Source of the DNA: an uncultured Eisenbergiella sp.
GTDB taxonomy: Bacteria; Bacillota; Clostridia; Lachnospirales; Lachnospiraceae
Direction of reading: 5' to 3'
DNA length: 54,960 bases
Assembly (NCBI GenBank): GCA_947627215.1
Contig: CANQVD010000024.1
Span: forward strand, 1-54,960
Positions 1 to 6,885 of the stretch are shown piece by piece. A model generated the notes under the pieces. The model saw only the letters and a program-made list of their open reading frames with translations, searched no databases and was not told where the DNA came from. Position 1 is the first letter of the stretch. The number at the start of each line of letters is the position of its first letter. A program made the position numbers and the translations under genes.

Positions 1-158
1 GTAGCCATCCCGAATGGAAAGGGATCAATTACGTTGAGCGCAGTAGTGATGGAAAATGGATTCAAGTAACAGGTGATGGCTATCAGTATGGCTTTGTCAA
101 CACTGGGCTTGAAGACGGTTCAACCCCTTCAACGATTTCCATGTATGGTACTTGGTAA
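1..158 (+). CDS. C-terminal end of an unidentified protein (5' truncated by the window)
   Basis: The frame beginning at base 3 is open from the window edge to a TAA at 156-158 and gives 51 residues rich in Ser, Gly, Tyr and Trp, ending in MYGTW. This composition resembles the last strands of a secreted or cell-wall beta-rich protein, but no family can be named from it. It converges on the lipoprotein gene at 222-1019 and shares the terminator between them. Coding status is inferred from the open frame and from the terminator that follows it at once. Confidence 0.55.
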   Translation, partial: SHPEWKGINYVERSSDGKWIQVTGDGYQYGFVNTGLEDGSTPSTISMYGTW

Positions 159-180
159 CCATAAATTAAATAAAAACTAT

Positions 181-203
181 AGCCCCACATAAACTGTGGG
201 GCT
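181..203. terminator. Bidirectional terminator between convergent genes
   Basis: A perfect 9-bp stem (AGCCCCACA / TGTGGGGCT) has a 5-base loop. On the minus strand it is followed by a T-rich stretch (complement of 165-180), so it fits best as the terminator of the lipoprotein gene that ends at 222. It may also stop the truncated + strand gene. Confidence 0.75.
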
Positions 204-221
204 TAGTTATCGCAAAGAACT

Positions 222-1019
222 TTATTTATAGCAAGGAAGCGTACCGTAGTATTTTGAGATAGTCGAAATATCAGCCACATAAGGTCCTACATCTTCTATC
301 CCATATCTCAACAGGAAGTAATCCAAATCATGCAGAGTATGATAAATATTACTTACATGTACAACATCATGCGTATCTTTGGCGAGTAAAGATTCATCTG
401 AGATGTATTGCAATGTATCAATAAGATTCCTATTTTGTACACCCGATTTTAATGAGGCAACGGCAGAGGCGAACCCCTCCGCATCATAGATGTTGGTCTC
501 ACAAACAGGTGTCCCATACTTTTCATAAAATTCATTTTCAGTAAGACCCTCAGATTCACATATTTCGTCTATATTTAAACTGCCATCATATGCCCATCCA
601 GTCTGAATTTCTCCTGTTTTATGAAAATAATTCCAGATAGGATCATCGGGGCTCTCTAAGCGTTCAAAAAAATTACTATACATATATTCATGTTCTAACC
701 AAAGATTAGCACGTTTAATAAACTCCGTCAAATCATTAATCTGCTCATCTGTCATACCCTCAAGAGTTTGTTCCCGTGTATTGAGTACCTCATCTTTGGT
801 CGGCGCTACAATTTCTTTCTTTGTAAGTTCTGCCACCTCTGTTTTTGATAAAGTATTTGGTTCGGAATCTATATCACCACCATCAGCGGTTTGGTATTCA
901 GTTTGAACCTTGGAATTATCAAACGAATTTGTCTGCTCATCTATTTCACCGTTCTGCTTTGAGCAACCATATAAAACAAGGCTAAAAAGTAAGGCAACAT
1001 ATATAATTTTATACTTCAT
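222..1019 (-). CDS. Putative lipoprotein, function unknown
   Basis: The 265-residue protein starts with a lipoprotein signal peptide: Met-Lys-Tyr-Lys, a hydrophobic stretch, then a lipobox ending LVLYGC with the Cys at about residue 20. It is therefore predicted to be anchored on the outer face of the membrane. A Ser/Thr/Glu-rich spacer follows (residues 25-90), then a helical domain of about 170 residues rich in Glu, Tyr and Leu that I do not recognise. I chose the ATG at 1019 because an AAGGAG lies 8 bases upstream and the signal peptide begins there; the frame stays open further upstream without a ribosome site. Base composition is clearly more AT-rich than the chromosome at the right end. 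It could be host cargo or part of the mobile element. Confidence 0.8.
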   Translation of the reverse strand: MKYKIIYVALLFSLVLYGCSKQNGEIDEQTNSFDNSKVQTEYQTADGGDIDSEPNTLSKTEVAELTKKEIVAPTKDEVLNTREQTLEGMTDEQINDLTEFIKRANLWLEHEYMYSNFFERLESPDDPIWNYFHKTGEIQTGWAYDGSLNIDEICESEGLTENEFYEKYGTPVCETNIYDAEGFASAVASLKSGVQNRNLIDTLQYISDESLLAKDTHDVVHVSNIYHTLHDLDYFLLRYGIEDVGPYVADISTISKYYGTLPCYK

Positions 1020-1144
1020 AGGCGGTTCTCCTTCACAAAACATATCTATAGTTATTATAGCTGAAACCCACAAGAATATCAACTGCCTGACTATTAATTT
1101 TCCTTTAACACCGTGCCAAAGTGATAGCTGTTCCAGCTTTCCAG

Positions 1145-1153
1145 TGCTATAAT
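1145..1153 (+). promoter_or_regulatory. Extended -10 promoter for the ImmA-like gene
   Basis: TGCTATAAT at 1145-1153 is a perfect extended -10 (TGn-TATAAT) placed 30 bases before the start codon at 1183. No good -35 stands at 17 bases, which is usual for extended -10 promoters. The rest of the 1020-1182 gap shows only the ribosome sites of the two divergent genes. Confidence 0.6.
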
Positions 1154-1182
1154 AAAAAAACGTGCAGAGAGGAGGCATCCAC

Positions 1183-3063
1183 ATGCCAAACCGGTCGTTC
1201 AAAGAGTACATTGCCAACCGTTTTTACAGTGAATTCAGCGATGCCATAACAGATTACATAGGTGATGATATAGACCAGGCAGAACTGCACCTGTTCCGTG
1301 TTCAGGCTGTCGGAGATTGGGAAATCTCCGATATTGATGTCCGATACGTTTCTGTCAGTGATCTGCCGGGCATGATGATCCAGTTTGATGCTGTCGTGGA
1401 TGCTGAGTTCTATGTGCGAGATGCCAATCACAGTACCGATGTGGATGAGGAAACGCATCAGCAGTTCCTGCTCCGCTGTTTGGGGGACTTAGCGCATAAT
1501 CTGGATGACATCCAAATATCCACTGTCAGCTTAGGTCATACCCGATCTAAGGCTGCCGCCCCTCTCTCGGATTCTCTCGTTCCTATCATCCACAGCGAGG
1601 ATTTAGAGCGTATTGCGGAAGACTTTCTGCGTAAACACTATCCGGAGGTGTTGACAAAGCCGATGTATCTTGACCCGGCAGAGCTTGCCCGGAGGATGGG
1701 CTTGAGCGTCAGGCTGCAGCGGCTCACCGAGGACTTTTCCGTATTTGGTCAGCTTATATTCAGTGATACCAAAACTGCGCTGTACAACGCTGAGACTGAC
1801 TGTATGGTGGCGACTGACGTAAAGGGTGGCACTATCCTCGTAGATCCACAGAACTTCTTTATGCGCAATCTCGGCTCCGTGAACAATACCATCGTACATG
1901 AATGTGTCCACTGGGATAAGCATCGAAAAGCATTTGAACTGGAACGGCTGTATAATGCTACCGCTACACAGATCCAGTGTAGGACTGTCGGCGGGATCAA
2001 AGACAGTACAGCAAGGAGCGCATCCGACTGGATGGAATGGCAGGCTAATGCCCTCGCACCAAAGATACAGATGCCGTTAGCACCATTCAAGCAGAAAGCG
2101 GCTGAAGTGATTCGCAAGTACCGCAGTGAACTTCAAACGGATGAACTGATTGATGTTTTAGAGCCAGCTATTGACGAACTGGCTAACTTCTATGCCGTGT
2201 CCCGGCTGGCGGCAAAGATCAGAATGATTGATGCCGGATATGATGAAGCTATTGGTGTGTTCACCTATATTGATGACCACTATGTAAAACCGTACCGTTT
2301 TAAGAAAAATACCATCCGAAAAGATCAGACATTTTCTGTTGGGGTAAAGGATGCTGTCATAGAGAGCATATTCTCCTTTGAGCTTGCTCAGAAAGTAAAG
2401 TCAGGTGCGTATCTGTTCGTAGATTCCCATTTCTGCTTGAATCAACCTAAGTATATCCAGCGGGATAATAACGGAGAGCCGGAACTCACAAAATACGCTC
2501 GATGCCATATGGATGAGTGCTGCCTTGTATTTGATTTGGATGTCAAGTCGAGTGGCAGCTATGGAAAACAGTTTTTTACTGAGTGTGTACTTTACCGGGA
2601 TGCCGCCTCTAACATCATTTTTACACCTCACTATGCAACCGCAGGAAACGGTAAAGAGGCAGATATATTGAAAGCGTATAACGAAGATATCATGTTGGTA
2701 CTGAGCAGTCTACCCATGAGTTTTTCAGGCTCACTGGATGCCCTGATAAAATGGGCAGGCATGAAAGAGGAAGAACTGGCAGAGGCATCGGCGCTCAGCG
2801 AAAAGACCATACAGCGCCTACGGCATGATGAACCAAACAATGTGTCCCTGGAAACTGTCATTCAGCTTTGCATCGGCATGAAGCTGCCACCCCAACTGAG
2901 CAGCCGGCTGGTTACCGCATCTGGGAACTCGTTCATGCCGACAGAACGACACCTCATGTACCAGTTCCTGTTAAATGCCTGCTACACTCATTCGATTCTC
3001 CAATGCAATGACATTCTCATTGGGCAGGGCTTTCCCCCGCTTGGTAGAGCGAATAAAGTGTGA
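1183..3063 (+). CDS. ImmA/IrrE-type metallopeptidase with C-terminal helix-turn-helix
   Basis: A 626-residue cytoplasmic protein. The middle carries a zinc-peptidase motif HECVH beginning near residue 239, preceded by a segment (AELARRMGLSVRLQRL) typical of the ImmA/IrrE family. Near residues 525-580 is a helix-turn-helix-like stretch (EEELAEASALSEKTIQRL). Family knowledge: ImmA-type proteases cleave phage or ICE repressors and trigger induction; here protease and DNA-binding parts seem to be in one chain. The first 170 residues are not recognised. I chose the ATG at 1183 because GAGGAGG lies 7 bases upstream; an in-frame GTG at 1162 has no ribosome site. It is the first gene of the rightward phage set, so a lysis-lysogeny role is plausible but inferred. 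The family call is fairly sure, the target is not. Confidence 0.8.
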   Translation: MPNRSFKEYIANRFYSEFSDAITDYIGDDIDQAELHLFRVQAVGDWEISDIDVRYVSVSDLPGMMIQFDAVVDAEFYVRDANHSTDVDEETHQQFLLRCLGDLAHNLDDIQISTVSLGHTRSKAAAPLSDSLVPIIHSEDLERIAEDFLRKHYPEVLTKPMYLDPAELARRMGLSVRLQRLTEDFSVFGQLIFSDTKTALYNAETDCMVATDVKGGTILVDPQNFFMRNLGSVNNTIVHECVHWDKHRKAFELERLYNATATQIQCRTVGGIKDSTARSASDWMEWQANALAPKIQMPLAPFKQKAAEVIRKYRSELQTDELIDVLEPAIDELANFYAVSRLAAKIRMIDAGYDEAIGVFTYIDDHYVKPYRFKKNTIRKDQTFSVGVKDAVIESIFSFELAQKVKSGAYLFVDSHFCLNQPKYIQRDNNGEPELTKYARCHMDECCLVFDLDVKSSGSYGKQFFTECVLYRDAASNIIFTPHYATAGNGKEADILKAYNEDIMLVLSSLPMSFSGSLDALIKWAGMKEEELAEASALSEKTIQRLRHDEPNNVSLETVIQLCIGMKLPPQLSSRLVTASGNSFMPTERHLMYQFLLNACYTHSILQCNDILIGQGFPPLGRANKV

Positions 3064-3081
3064 AAAAATTTTAGGAGTATT

Positions 3082-3096
3082 GGACATGGCATGTCC
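3082..3096. promoter_or_regulatory. 15-base dyad, copy 1 (GGACAT-GGC-ATGTCC)
   Basis: A perfect 6-bp inverted repeat around a 3-base spacer. The same arms with another spacer recur at 3213-3227, with 131 bases between centres. Symmetric paired sites like this are typical operators of dimeric repressors; the binding protein is unknown. Confidence 0.5.
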
Positions 3097-3169
3097 GGCT
3101 GGCAACCGTCAGCGTGTTGCTTATAGCGTGGAACACCCACCCGTCTGTGCTTATTACATCCCACATTAA
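3086..3169 (+). CDS. Possible 27-residue peptide
   Basis: A short frame starts at an ATG that lies inside the first dyad, has AGGAG 8 bases upstream (3073-3077), and ends with a TAA inside the 5' arm of the terminator. The peptide begins MACPAGNRQRVAYS and has two Cys and several His and Pro residues. It has no hydrophobic signal segment, which argues against an arbitrium-like exported peptide. It may be a leader peptide, a micro-protein or chance; only the ribosome site and the position directly after the protease-regulator gene support it. Confidence 0.3.
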   Translation: MACPAGNRQRVAYSVEHPPVCAYYIPH

Positions 3170-3200
3170 GGCTAAAAACCTTGATGTGGGATATTTTTTT
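3158..3200 (+). terminator. Rho-independent terminator after the ImmA-like gene
   Basis: A 14-bp stem (3158-3171 with 3179-3192, one G:T pair) with a 7-base A-rich loop is followed by TATTTTTTT. It ends the transcript of the metallopeptidase gene. Confidence 0.9.
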
Positions 3201-3212
3201 GCCGTTTTTGCC

Positions 3213-3227
3213 GGACATCGCATGTCC
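3213..3227. promoter_or_regulatory. 15-base dyad, copy 2 (GGACAT-CGC-ATGTCC)
   Basis: Same inverted arms as 3082-3096, only the 3-base spacer differs. It stands just beyond the terminator at the head of the control region for the early genes. Two shorter inverted repeats follow in the same gap (ACAGGCT/AGCCTGT at 3234-3265 and AAACTATC/GATAGTTT at 3303-3334), so the stretch 3201-3397 looks regulatory and holds no gene I can support. Confidence 0.5.
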
Positions 3228-3397
3228 TACACAACAGGCTCAAAATCGGATACCATTAAGCCTGTAAGGGGGCTGTGCTGATACTTTCGCCCACATTTTA
3301 TCAAACTATCACCATTCTAACACAAAGATAGTTTACCATTAGAAACAGCAAAAGACCACTACATAAAAAATCAATATCACAAGCCTGATTAGCTATA

Positions 3398-3524
3398 AGG
3401 GCATGGGATACACACATCAAGACCGCTATTACCTCCAGCGGTCATGGTATGGAGTGCCCTCTTCCGTCATGCTTTTCAGGCGTTGGGGACTGGTGCGCTT
3501 TCCAATACCGCCAGTCCCCTTTTT
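3398..3524 (+). ncRNA. Structured leader or small RNA ending in a terminator
   Basis: Three nested or serial stems are visible: AGGGCA (3398-3403) with TGCCCT (3455-3460) closes an arm that holds a perfect 7-bp hairpin GACCGCT/AGCGGTC (3421-3427 with 3437-3443); then a 9-bp terminator stem GGGGACTGG/CCAGTCCCC (3485-3493 with 3511-3519) is followed by five T. The element ends 46 bases before the sigma-like gene, so it could be an attenuator controlling the early operon or a free small RNA of about 125 bases. I do not recognise a known RNA family. Confidence 0.5.
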
Positions 3525-3570
3525 GTGTCCCTGCCCTGCCGTGCAAGTCAGGCGGAAAGGCAGGAACACA

Positions 3571-4086
3571 ATGAGGACACTGAAAGCCGCAAAGACAAAG
3601 CGCACCACCTACACCTACCACTCTGTGACCGGCAAGACATATACCATCACACCGGAAGAGACTGGAAGCGAATGGATCAAAATTCTGCATGAAGATGATG
3701 ACATCATCATCGATGCCGACCGCAGGGAACTGTATCACGCACCATATCGGCATGAAGAAGTTGTAGGCTCTGACAATGAAAACACTATCGAAGCCGATAC
3801 GATCAAGTGGCTTGCGGATGATGCCGCTGACCCTTTGACCCACATTGTTGAAGCGATTGAAGCACAAGAGCATGAGGAGAAGTTAGAACGGCTGAAAGTA
3901 GCTATCCAGCAATTGCAGCCACAGCAAATCGCTCTGATCCACAAAGTGTTCTATGAGCAAAGAACTAATGTGGATATTGCCGTAGAGGAGGGTGTCACAG
4001 AGGCCGCTATCCGAAATCGACTAAAAAAAATCTATGCAAGACTACGCACAAATATGGAGCAGCCTGACCAAAGGCAGAAAGGATGA
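3571..4086 (+). CDS. Sigma-70 region 4-like transcription regulator
   Basis: A 171-residue protein. Its last 60 residues (LQPQQIALIHKVFYEQ... then VAIEEGVTE-like, AIRNRLKKIYARL) have the helix-turn-helix pattern of sigma factor region 4; the first 110 residues are acidic and lack a clear region 2. Such proteins are common at the head of early operons in clostridial phages and conjugative elements and are thought to steer transcription of the element. I prefer the ATG at 3571 (AGG-rich site just upstream) over the longer frame from 3403, which would translate the structured leader. The regulator role is inferred from the domain. Confidence 0.7.
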   Translation: MRTLKAAKTKRTTYTYHSVTGKTYTITPEETGSEWIKILHEDDDIIIDADRRELYHAPYRHEEVVGSDNENTIEADTIKWLADDAADPLTHIVEAIEAQEHEEKLERLKVAIQQLQPQQIALIHKVFYEQRTNVDIAVEEGVTEAAIRNRLKKIYARLRTNMEQPDQRQKG

Positions 4087-4093
4087 GAATGTT

Positions 4094-4291
4094 ATGAAAA
4101 AAGGTATCGAAATAATCAAAGAAGTCAGATTTGCACGATCAGAGGAGACCGCCAGAATTTATGGCATGGAGTACTCCTCGCTGTACGACTATATGCAGGT
4201 GTTAATCGACTGGGATAAACACGAGATACGTACATATATGCACTCGACATGGAACAGCAGCTACGATGTGAAAGAGGTACATAAATTCTAA
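4094..4291 (+). CDS. Small protein of unknown function
   Basis: 65 residues, starting MKKGIEIIKEVRFARSEETA, with mixed charge, a Tyr-rich middle and the segment WDKHEIRTYMHSTW near the end. AAAGGA lies 10 bases before the ATG, which follows the sigma-like gene by 7 bases, so the two are probably co-transcribed. No family recognised. Confidence 0.6.
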   Translation: MKKGIEIIKEVRFARSEETARIYGMEYSSLYDYMQVLIDWDKHEIRTYMHSTWNSSYDVKEVHKF

Positions 4292-4333
4292 ACCCAAGTT
4301 GAGCAGGCATAACCCGTCTGATGCTGGCTTGCT

Positions 4334-4384
4334 GGGTATAAGCCGAAACACTTCTCCACCGTTGTGAAGTGTTTCGGGATACCC
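4334..4384 (+). other. Two-part hairpin in a gap
   Basis: A perfect 11-bp stem CGAAACACTTC/GAAGTGTTTCG (4344-4354 with 4366-4376) sits inside an outer GGGTAT/ATACCC pairing (4334-4339 with 4379-4384). No T-run follows, so it is not a classical terminator; it may be a processed RNA or an mRNA stabiliser. The gap 4292-4525 holds this and the promoter/leader element below, and no gene. Confidence 0.45.
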
Positions 4385-4455
4385 GTCGGCATAAAGGAAT
4401 TCACTCTCCACTCCTTTTACATAGATGCAGTTTGATAACCAAATAAACGTGCGTG

Positions 4456-4518
4456 GGGTTCGATTCTGTCCCCTCCTTTGCTATGTATGAGGGTAAAACA
4501 AAATACCCGGAAAGGAGG
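4456..4518 (+). promoter_or_regulatory. Promoter/leader element, copy A, with ribosome-site-occluding stem
   Basis: GGGTTCGATT (4456-4465) is followed, 17 bases after its TTCGAT, by TGC-TATGTA (4479-4487), an extended -10-like box. Downstream, CCTCCTTT (4472-4479) is exactly complementary to the ribosome site AAAGGAGG (4511-4518), with an inner GGGTA/TACCC stem. The same motif recurs at 17279 and 46530 before other phage genes. Whether the pairing regulates translation or only marks a promoter cannot be told from sequence. Confidence 0.5.
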
Positions 4519-4525
4519 ATGTCCT

Positions 4526-4726
4526 ATGGGACTGAAACACAGAGTTGCAATCACTGTAGCCAATGCCAAAGGTGGAAAGCGCAATGTTCTGCATGGGGCA
4601 GAGCTGAAACTGCCTTCCAGACTTGTGCGGTTTCTCTTTGGAGACTACACACAGGTTTATCTTCTCAAGCCCGGTCAAACAGTCGAGTCCGTCGAAGTGA
4701 AGGAAATCAAGGAAGAAGGTGCGTAA
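4526..4726 (+). CDS. Small phage protein of unknown function
   Basis: 66 residues, basic N-terminal half (MGLKHRVAITVANAKGGKRN) and a C-terminal half rich in Val and Glu. The ribosome site AAAGGAGG lies 7 bases before the ATG. It touches the next gene (TAA then ATG), so the two are translationally coupled at the head of the replication operon. No family recognised. Confidence 0.75.
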   Translation: MGLKHRVAITVANAKGGKRNVLHGAELKLPSRLVRFLFGDYTQVYLLKPGQTVESVEVKEIKEEGA

Positions 4727-5077
4727 ATGAGCAAGACAAAGCTGCTCCTCGATGTTATCGGAGATTTGCGGTCATTAGCTGACAGCCTCCAAGCCGTAGC
4801 GGATGTGATGTGTCAAGGCAGTACACAAGATACTGTTTCCCAGCCTGAACCGCAGGATACAGAGCCGCAACCCAAAAGAGCATCGAAGGAGAACAAGAAA
4901 GCTGAAAAACCACCCGCTGTCACACTGGAGGACATCCGAGCAGTCCTTTCAGAAAAATCCAGAAATGGTCACACAGCGGAAGTCCGAGGACTTATTAAAG
5001 CACATGGTGCTGACAGGTTGCCGGACATTGACCCCGCAGAGTACCCTGCTCTGCTTGCCGAAGCGGAGGCGTTGTGA
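4727..5077 (+). CDS. Phage protein with conserved C-terminal module, possibly recombination-related
   Basis: 116 residues: a helical start (MSKTKLLLDVIGDLRSLADS), a Pro/Glu/Lys-rich linker (residues 35-68), and a C-terminal segment with TLEDIRAVLSEKSRNGHTAE and a Leu/Asp/Pro-rich end. This architecture recurs in clostridial phages next to DUF2800 nucleases and single-strand binding proteins and is often mislabelled as a ribosome biogenesis protein. Its exact role is unknown; a replication or recombination accessory is inferred from context. Its stop overlaps the next start. Confidence 0.7.
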   Translation: MSKTKLLLDVIGDLRSLADSLQAVADVMCQGSTQDTVSQPEPQDTEPQPKRASKENKKAEKPPAVTLEDIRAVLSEKSRNGHTAEVRGLIKAHGADRLPDIDPAEYPALLAEAEAL

Positions 5078-6219
5078 TGGGTGCGCATGCTGTACTGTCG
5101 GCATCCTCAAGCCACCGCTGGCTTGCTTGCCCTCCGTCCGCACGGCTCTGTGAGCAGTTTGAGGACAAGGGCAGCGAGTACGCACAGGAGGGAACGGATG
5201 CCCACAGCCTTTGCGAGTACAAATTGCGCAGAGAACTTGGCATGGATGCTGCCGATCCAACCGCACATCTCTCGCACTACAACGAGGAGATGGAGCAGTG
5301 CGCAACTGACTACACTGCGTATGTGTCGGAAATTGTGGAAGATGTAAAGGACATCTGCAAAGACCCTGTTGTGCTGATCGAGCAGCGGCTGGACTTCTCC
5401 AGATGGGTACCAGACGGCTTTGGCACTGGTGACTGTGTCATCATTGCGGATGGCACGTTGTATGTCATTGACTATAAGCATGGGAAAGGTGTGGAAGTTT
5501 CCGCTCTCGAAAACCCACAGATGATGTGCTATGCGCTCGGCGCACTGGAGCTGTTTGATGACATTTACGATATTAAAGCGGTGTGCATGACGATCTACCA
5601 GCCAAGGCGTGAGAACATCAGCGTATTCACAATGGGCAAGGACGACTTATACACATGGGCGGAAACAGTCCTCGCACCCACAGCCAAGCTCGCCTATGAT
5701 GGCAAGGGAGATTTTTGTGCCGGAGAACACTGCCGGTTCTGCAAGGCAAAAGCGGTCTGCCGTAAACGTGCCGAGTATAACTTAGAACTTGCCCGTTATG
5801 ATTTTGAAATGCCAGAGACCCTGGATACCACAGAGATCGCCGCAATTCTGGATCGGGCTGATGAGCTGACAGCATGGGCGGCAGATGTGAAAGAATATGC
5901 GCTTCAACAGGCTCTCAACGGTACAAAGTATCCGGGCTACAAGGTAGTAGAAGGCCGGTCTAACCGCAAGTACATCAATGAGGATGCTGTAGCAGATGCC
6001 GTTTCCAAAGCAGGCTATGATCCATTTGCGAAAAAAGTCCTCGGTCTTACAGAGATGCAGAAACTGCTCGGTAAGAAAAAGTTTGATACCTTGCTTGCCG
6101 GCCTGATTGAAAAGCCAAAAGGCAAACCAGCACTCGCACCGGAGAGCGATAAAAGACCAGAATACAAGCCTGCCGACCCGGTCGAATCCGCAAAACAAGA
6201 CTTTACTGATGAGAATTAG
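5077..6219 (+). CDS. DUF2800 PD-(D/E)XK nuclease-like protein
   Basis: 380 residues. The N-terminus (MGAHAVLSASSSHRW) is the signature of DUF2800; the core has the Asp...Asp-x-Lys strand of the RecB/Cas4 exonuclease fold (VIDYKHGKGV near residue 135) and the helix NPQMMCYALGAL. A Cys cluster (HCRFCKAKAVC, residues 220-232) may hold an iron-sulfur or zinc site as in Cas4/AddB. It probably trims DNA ends in phage recombination together with the next gene. I chose the ATG at 5077, with GGAGG 7 bases upstream, over the GTG at 5074; the start overlaps the previous stop. Confidence 0.85.
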   Translation: MGAHAVLSASSSHRWLACPPSARLCEQFEDKGSEYAQEGTDAHSLCEYKLRRELGMDAADPTAHLSHYNEEMEQCATDYTAYVSEIVEDVKDICKDPVVLIEQRLDFSRWVPDGFGTGDCVIIADGTLYVIDYKHGKGVEVSALENPQMMCYALGALELFDDIYDIKAVCMTIYQPRRENISVFTMGKDDLYTWAETVLAPTAKLAYDGKGDFCAGEHCRFCKAKAVCRKRAEYNLELARYDFEMPETLDTTEIAAILDRADELTAWAADVKEYALQQALNGTKYPGYKVVEGRSNRKYINEDAVADAVSKAGYDPFAKKVLGLTEMQKLLGKKKFDTLLAGLIEKPKGKPALAPESDKRPEYKPADPVESAKQDFTDEN

Positions 6220-6231
6220 GAGGAAAACACT

Positions 6232-6807
6232 ATGGCAAACAAAGTAAAGAATCCCATGAAGGTTATTACCGGCCCCAACACCAGGTGGAGCTACTGCAAT
6301 GCGTGGGAACCGAAGTCCATCAACGGTGGCGAACCCAAGTATTCCGTTTCCTTGATCATTCCCAAGTCCGATACGGTGACTCTTGCTAAGATCAAAGCCG
6401 CCATCGAAGCCGCCTACAAAGAAGGCGAGGCCAAGCTCAAGGGAAAAGGCAAGACCGTCCCTCCTCTCGCAACACTTAAAACACCTTTGCGTGATGGAGA
6501 TACGGAGCGCCCTGATGACCCCGCCTATGCGAATGCGTACTTCATCAATGCAAACAGCACCACTGCCCCCGGTATCGTGGATGCGGATCGACAGGAGATC
6601 ATTGACCGCTCCGAAGTATATAGCGGGGTGTACGGCAGAGCCAGCATTAACTTCTACGCTTTCAACAGCAACGGTAACAAGGGTATTGCCTGCGGGCTGA
6701 ACAATCTCCAGAAGATTCGTGACGGTGAACCGCTGGGCAGCAGAGCCCGTGCCGAGGATGATTTTGCGGATGATGACGATGACTCCACAGAGGATTTCCT
6801 GTATTAA
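6232..6807 (+). CDS. DUF2815 / Enc34-type single-stranded DNA-binding protein
   Basis: 191 residues matching the DUF2815 family, whose Enc34 phage member is a single-strand DNA-binding protein with an OB fold like T7 gp2.5. Visible marks are the start (KVKNPMKVITGP), the central YSVSLIIPKSD strand, the VYSGVYGRASINFYAF strand, and a very acidic tail (DDFADDDDDS) as in other phage SSBs, where it contacts replication partners. It lies between the DUF2800 nuclease and the DNA polymerase, the usual order in this phage group. Confidence 0.88.
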   Translation: MANKVKNPMKVITGPNTRWSYCNAWEPKSINGGEPKYSVSLIIPKSDTVTLAKIKAAIEAAYKEGEAKLKGKGKTVPPLATLKTPLRDGDTERPDDPAYANAYFINANSTTAPGIVDADRQEIIDRSEVYSGVYGRASINFYAFNSNGNKGIACGLNNLQKIRDGEPLGSRARAEDDFADDDDDSTEDFLY

Positions 6808-6823
6808 GTAACAGCACATGACC

Positions 6824-6863
6824 GCAGAGAGGGCGGCGGGGTATGCCCTGCCGTCCTCTCTGC
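6824..6863 (+). other. 18-bp GC-rich hairpin between SSB and polymerase
   Basis: 6824-6841 pairs with 6846-6863 over 18 bp (two G:T pairs) with a four-base loop. No T-run follows. It stands 22 bases before the TTG start of the polymerase, so it may lower downstream expression or protect the SSB mRNA end. Confidence 0.6.
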
Positions 6864-6885
6864 ATCAGAGGAAGGTGGTGGATCG

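Noticed and set aside
3086-3169. Arbitrium-type signal peptide
   Set aside because: No export signal, no AimR-like gene, and the peptide is not hydrophobic at its start.
4440-4480. tRNA gene suggested by the GGTTCGATT word (T-arm like)
   Set aside because: The stems of acceptor, D and anticodon arms are absent and the word recurs at two other gene starts; it fits a promoter/leader better.
5782-6819. 345-residue minus-strand open frame
   Set aside because: It lies opposite the DUF2800 and SSB genes, has no ribosome site and its translation looks like antisense.
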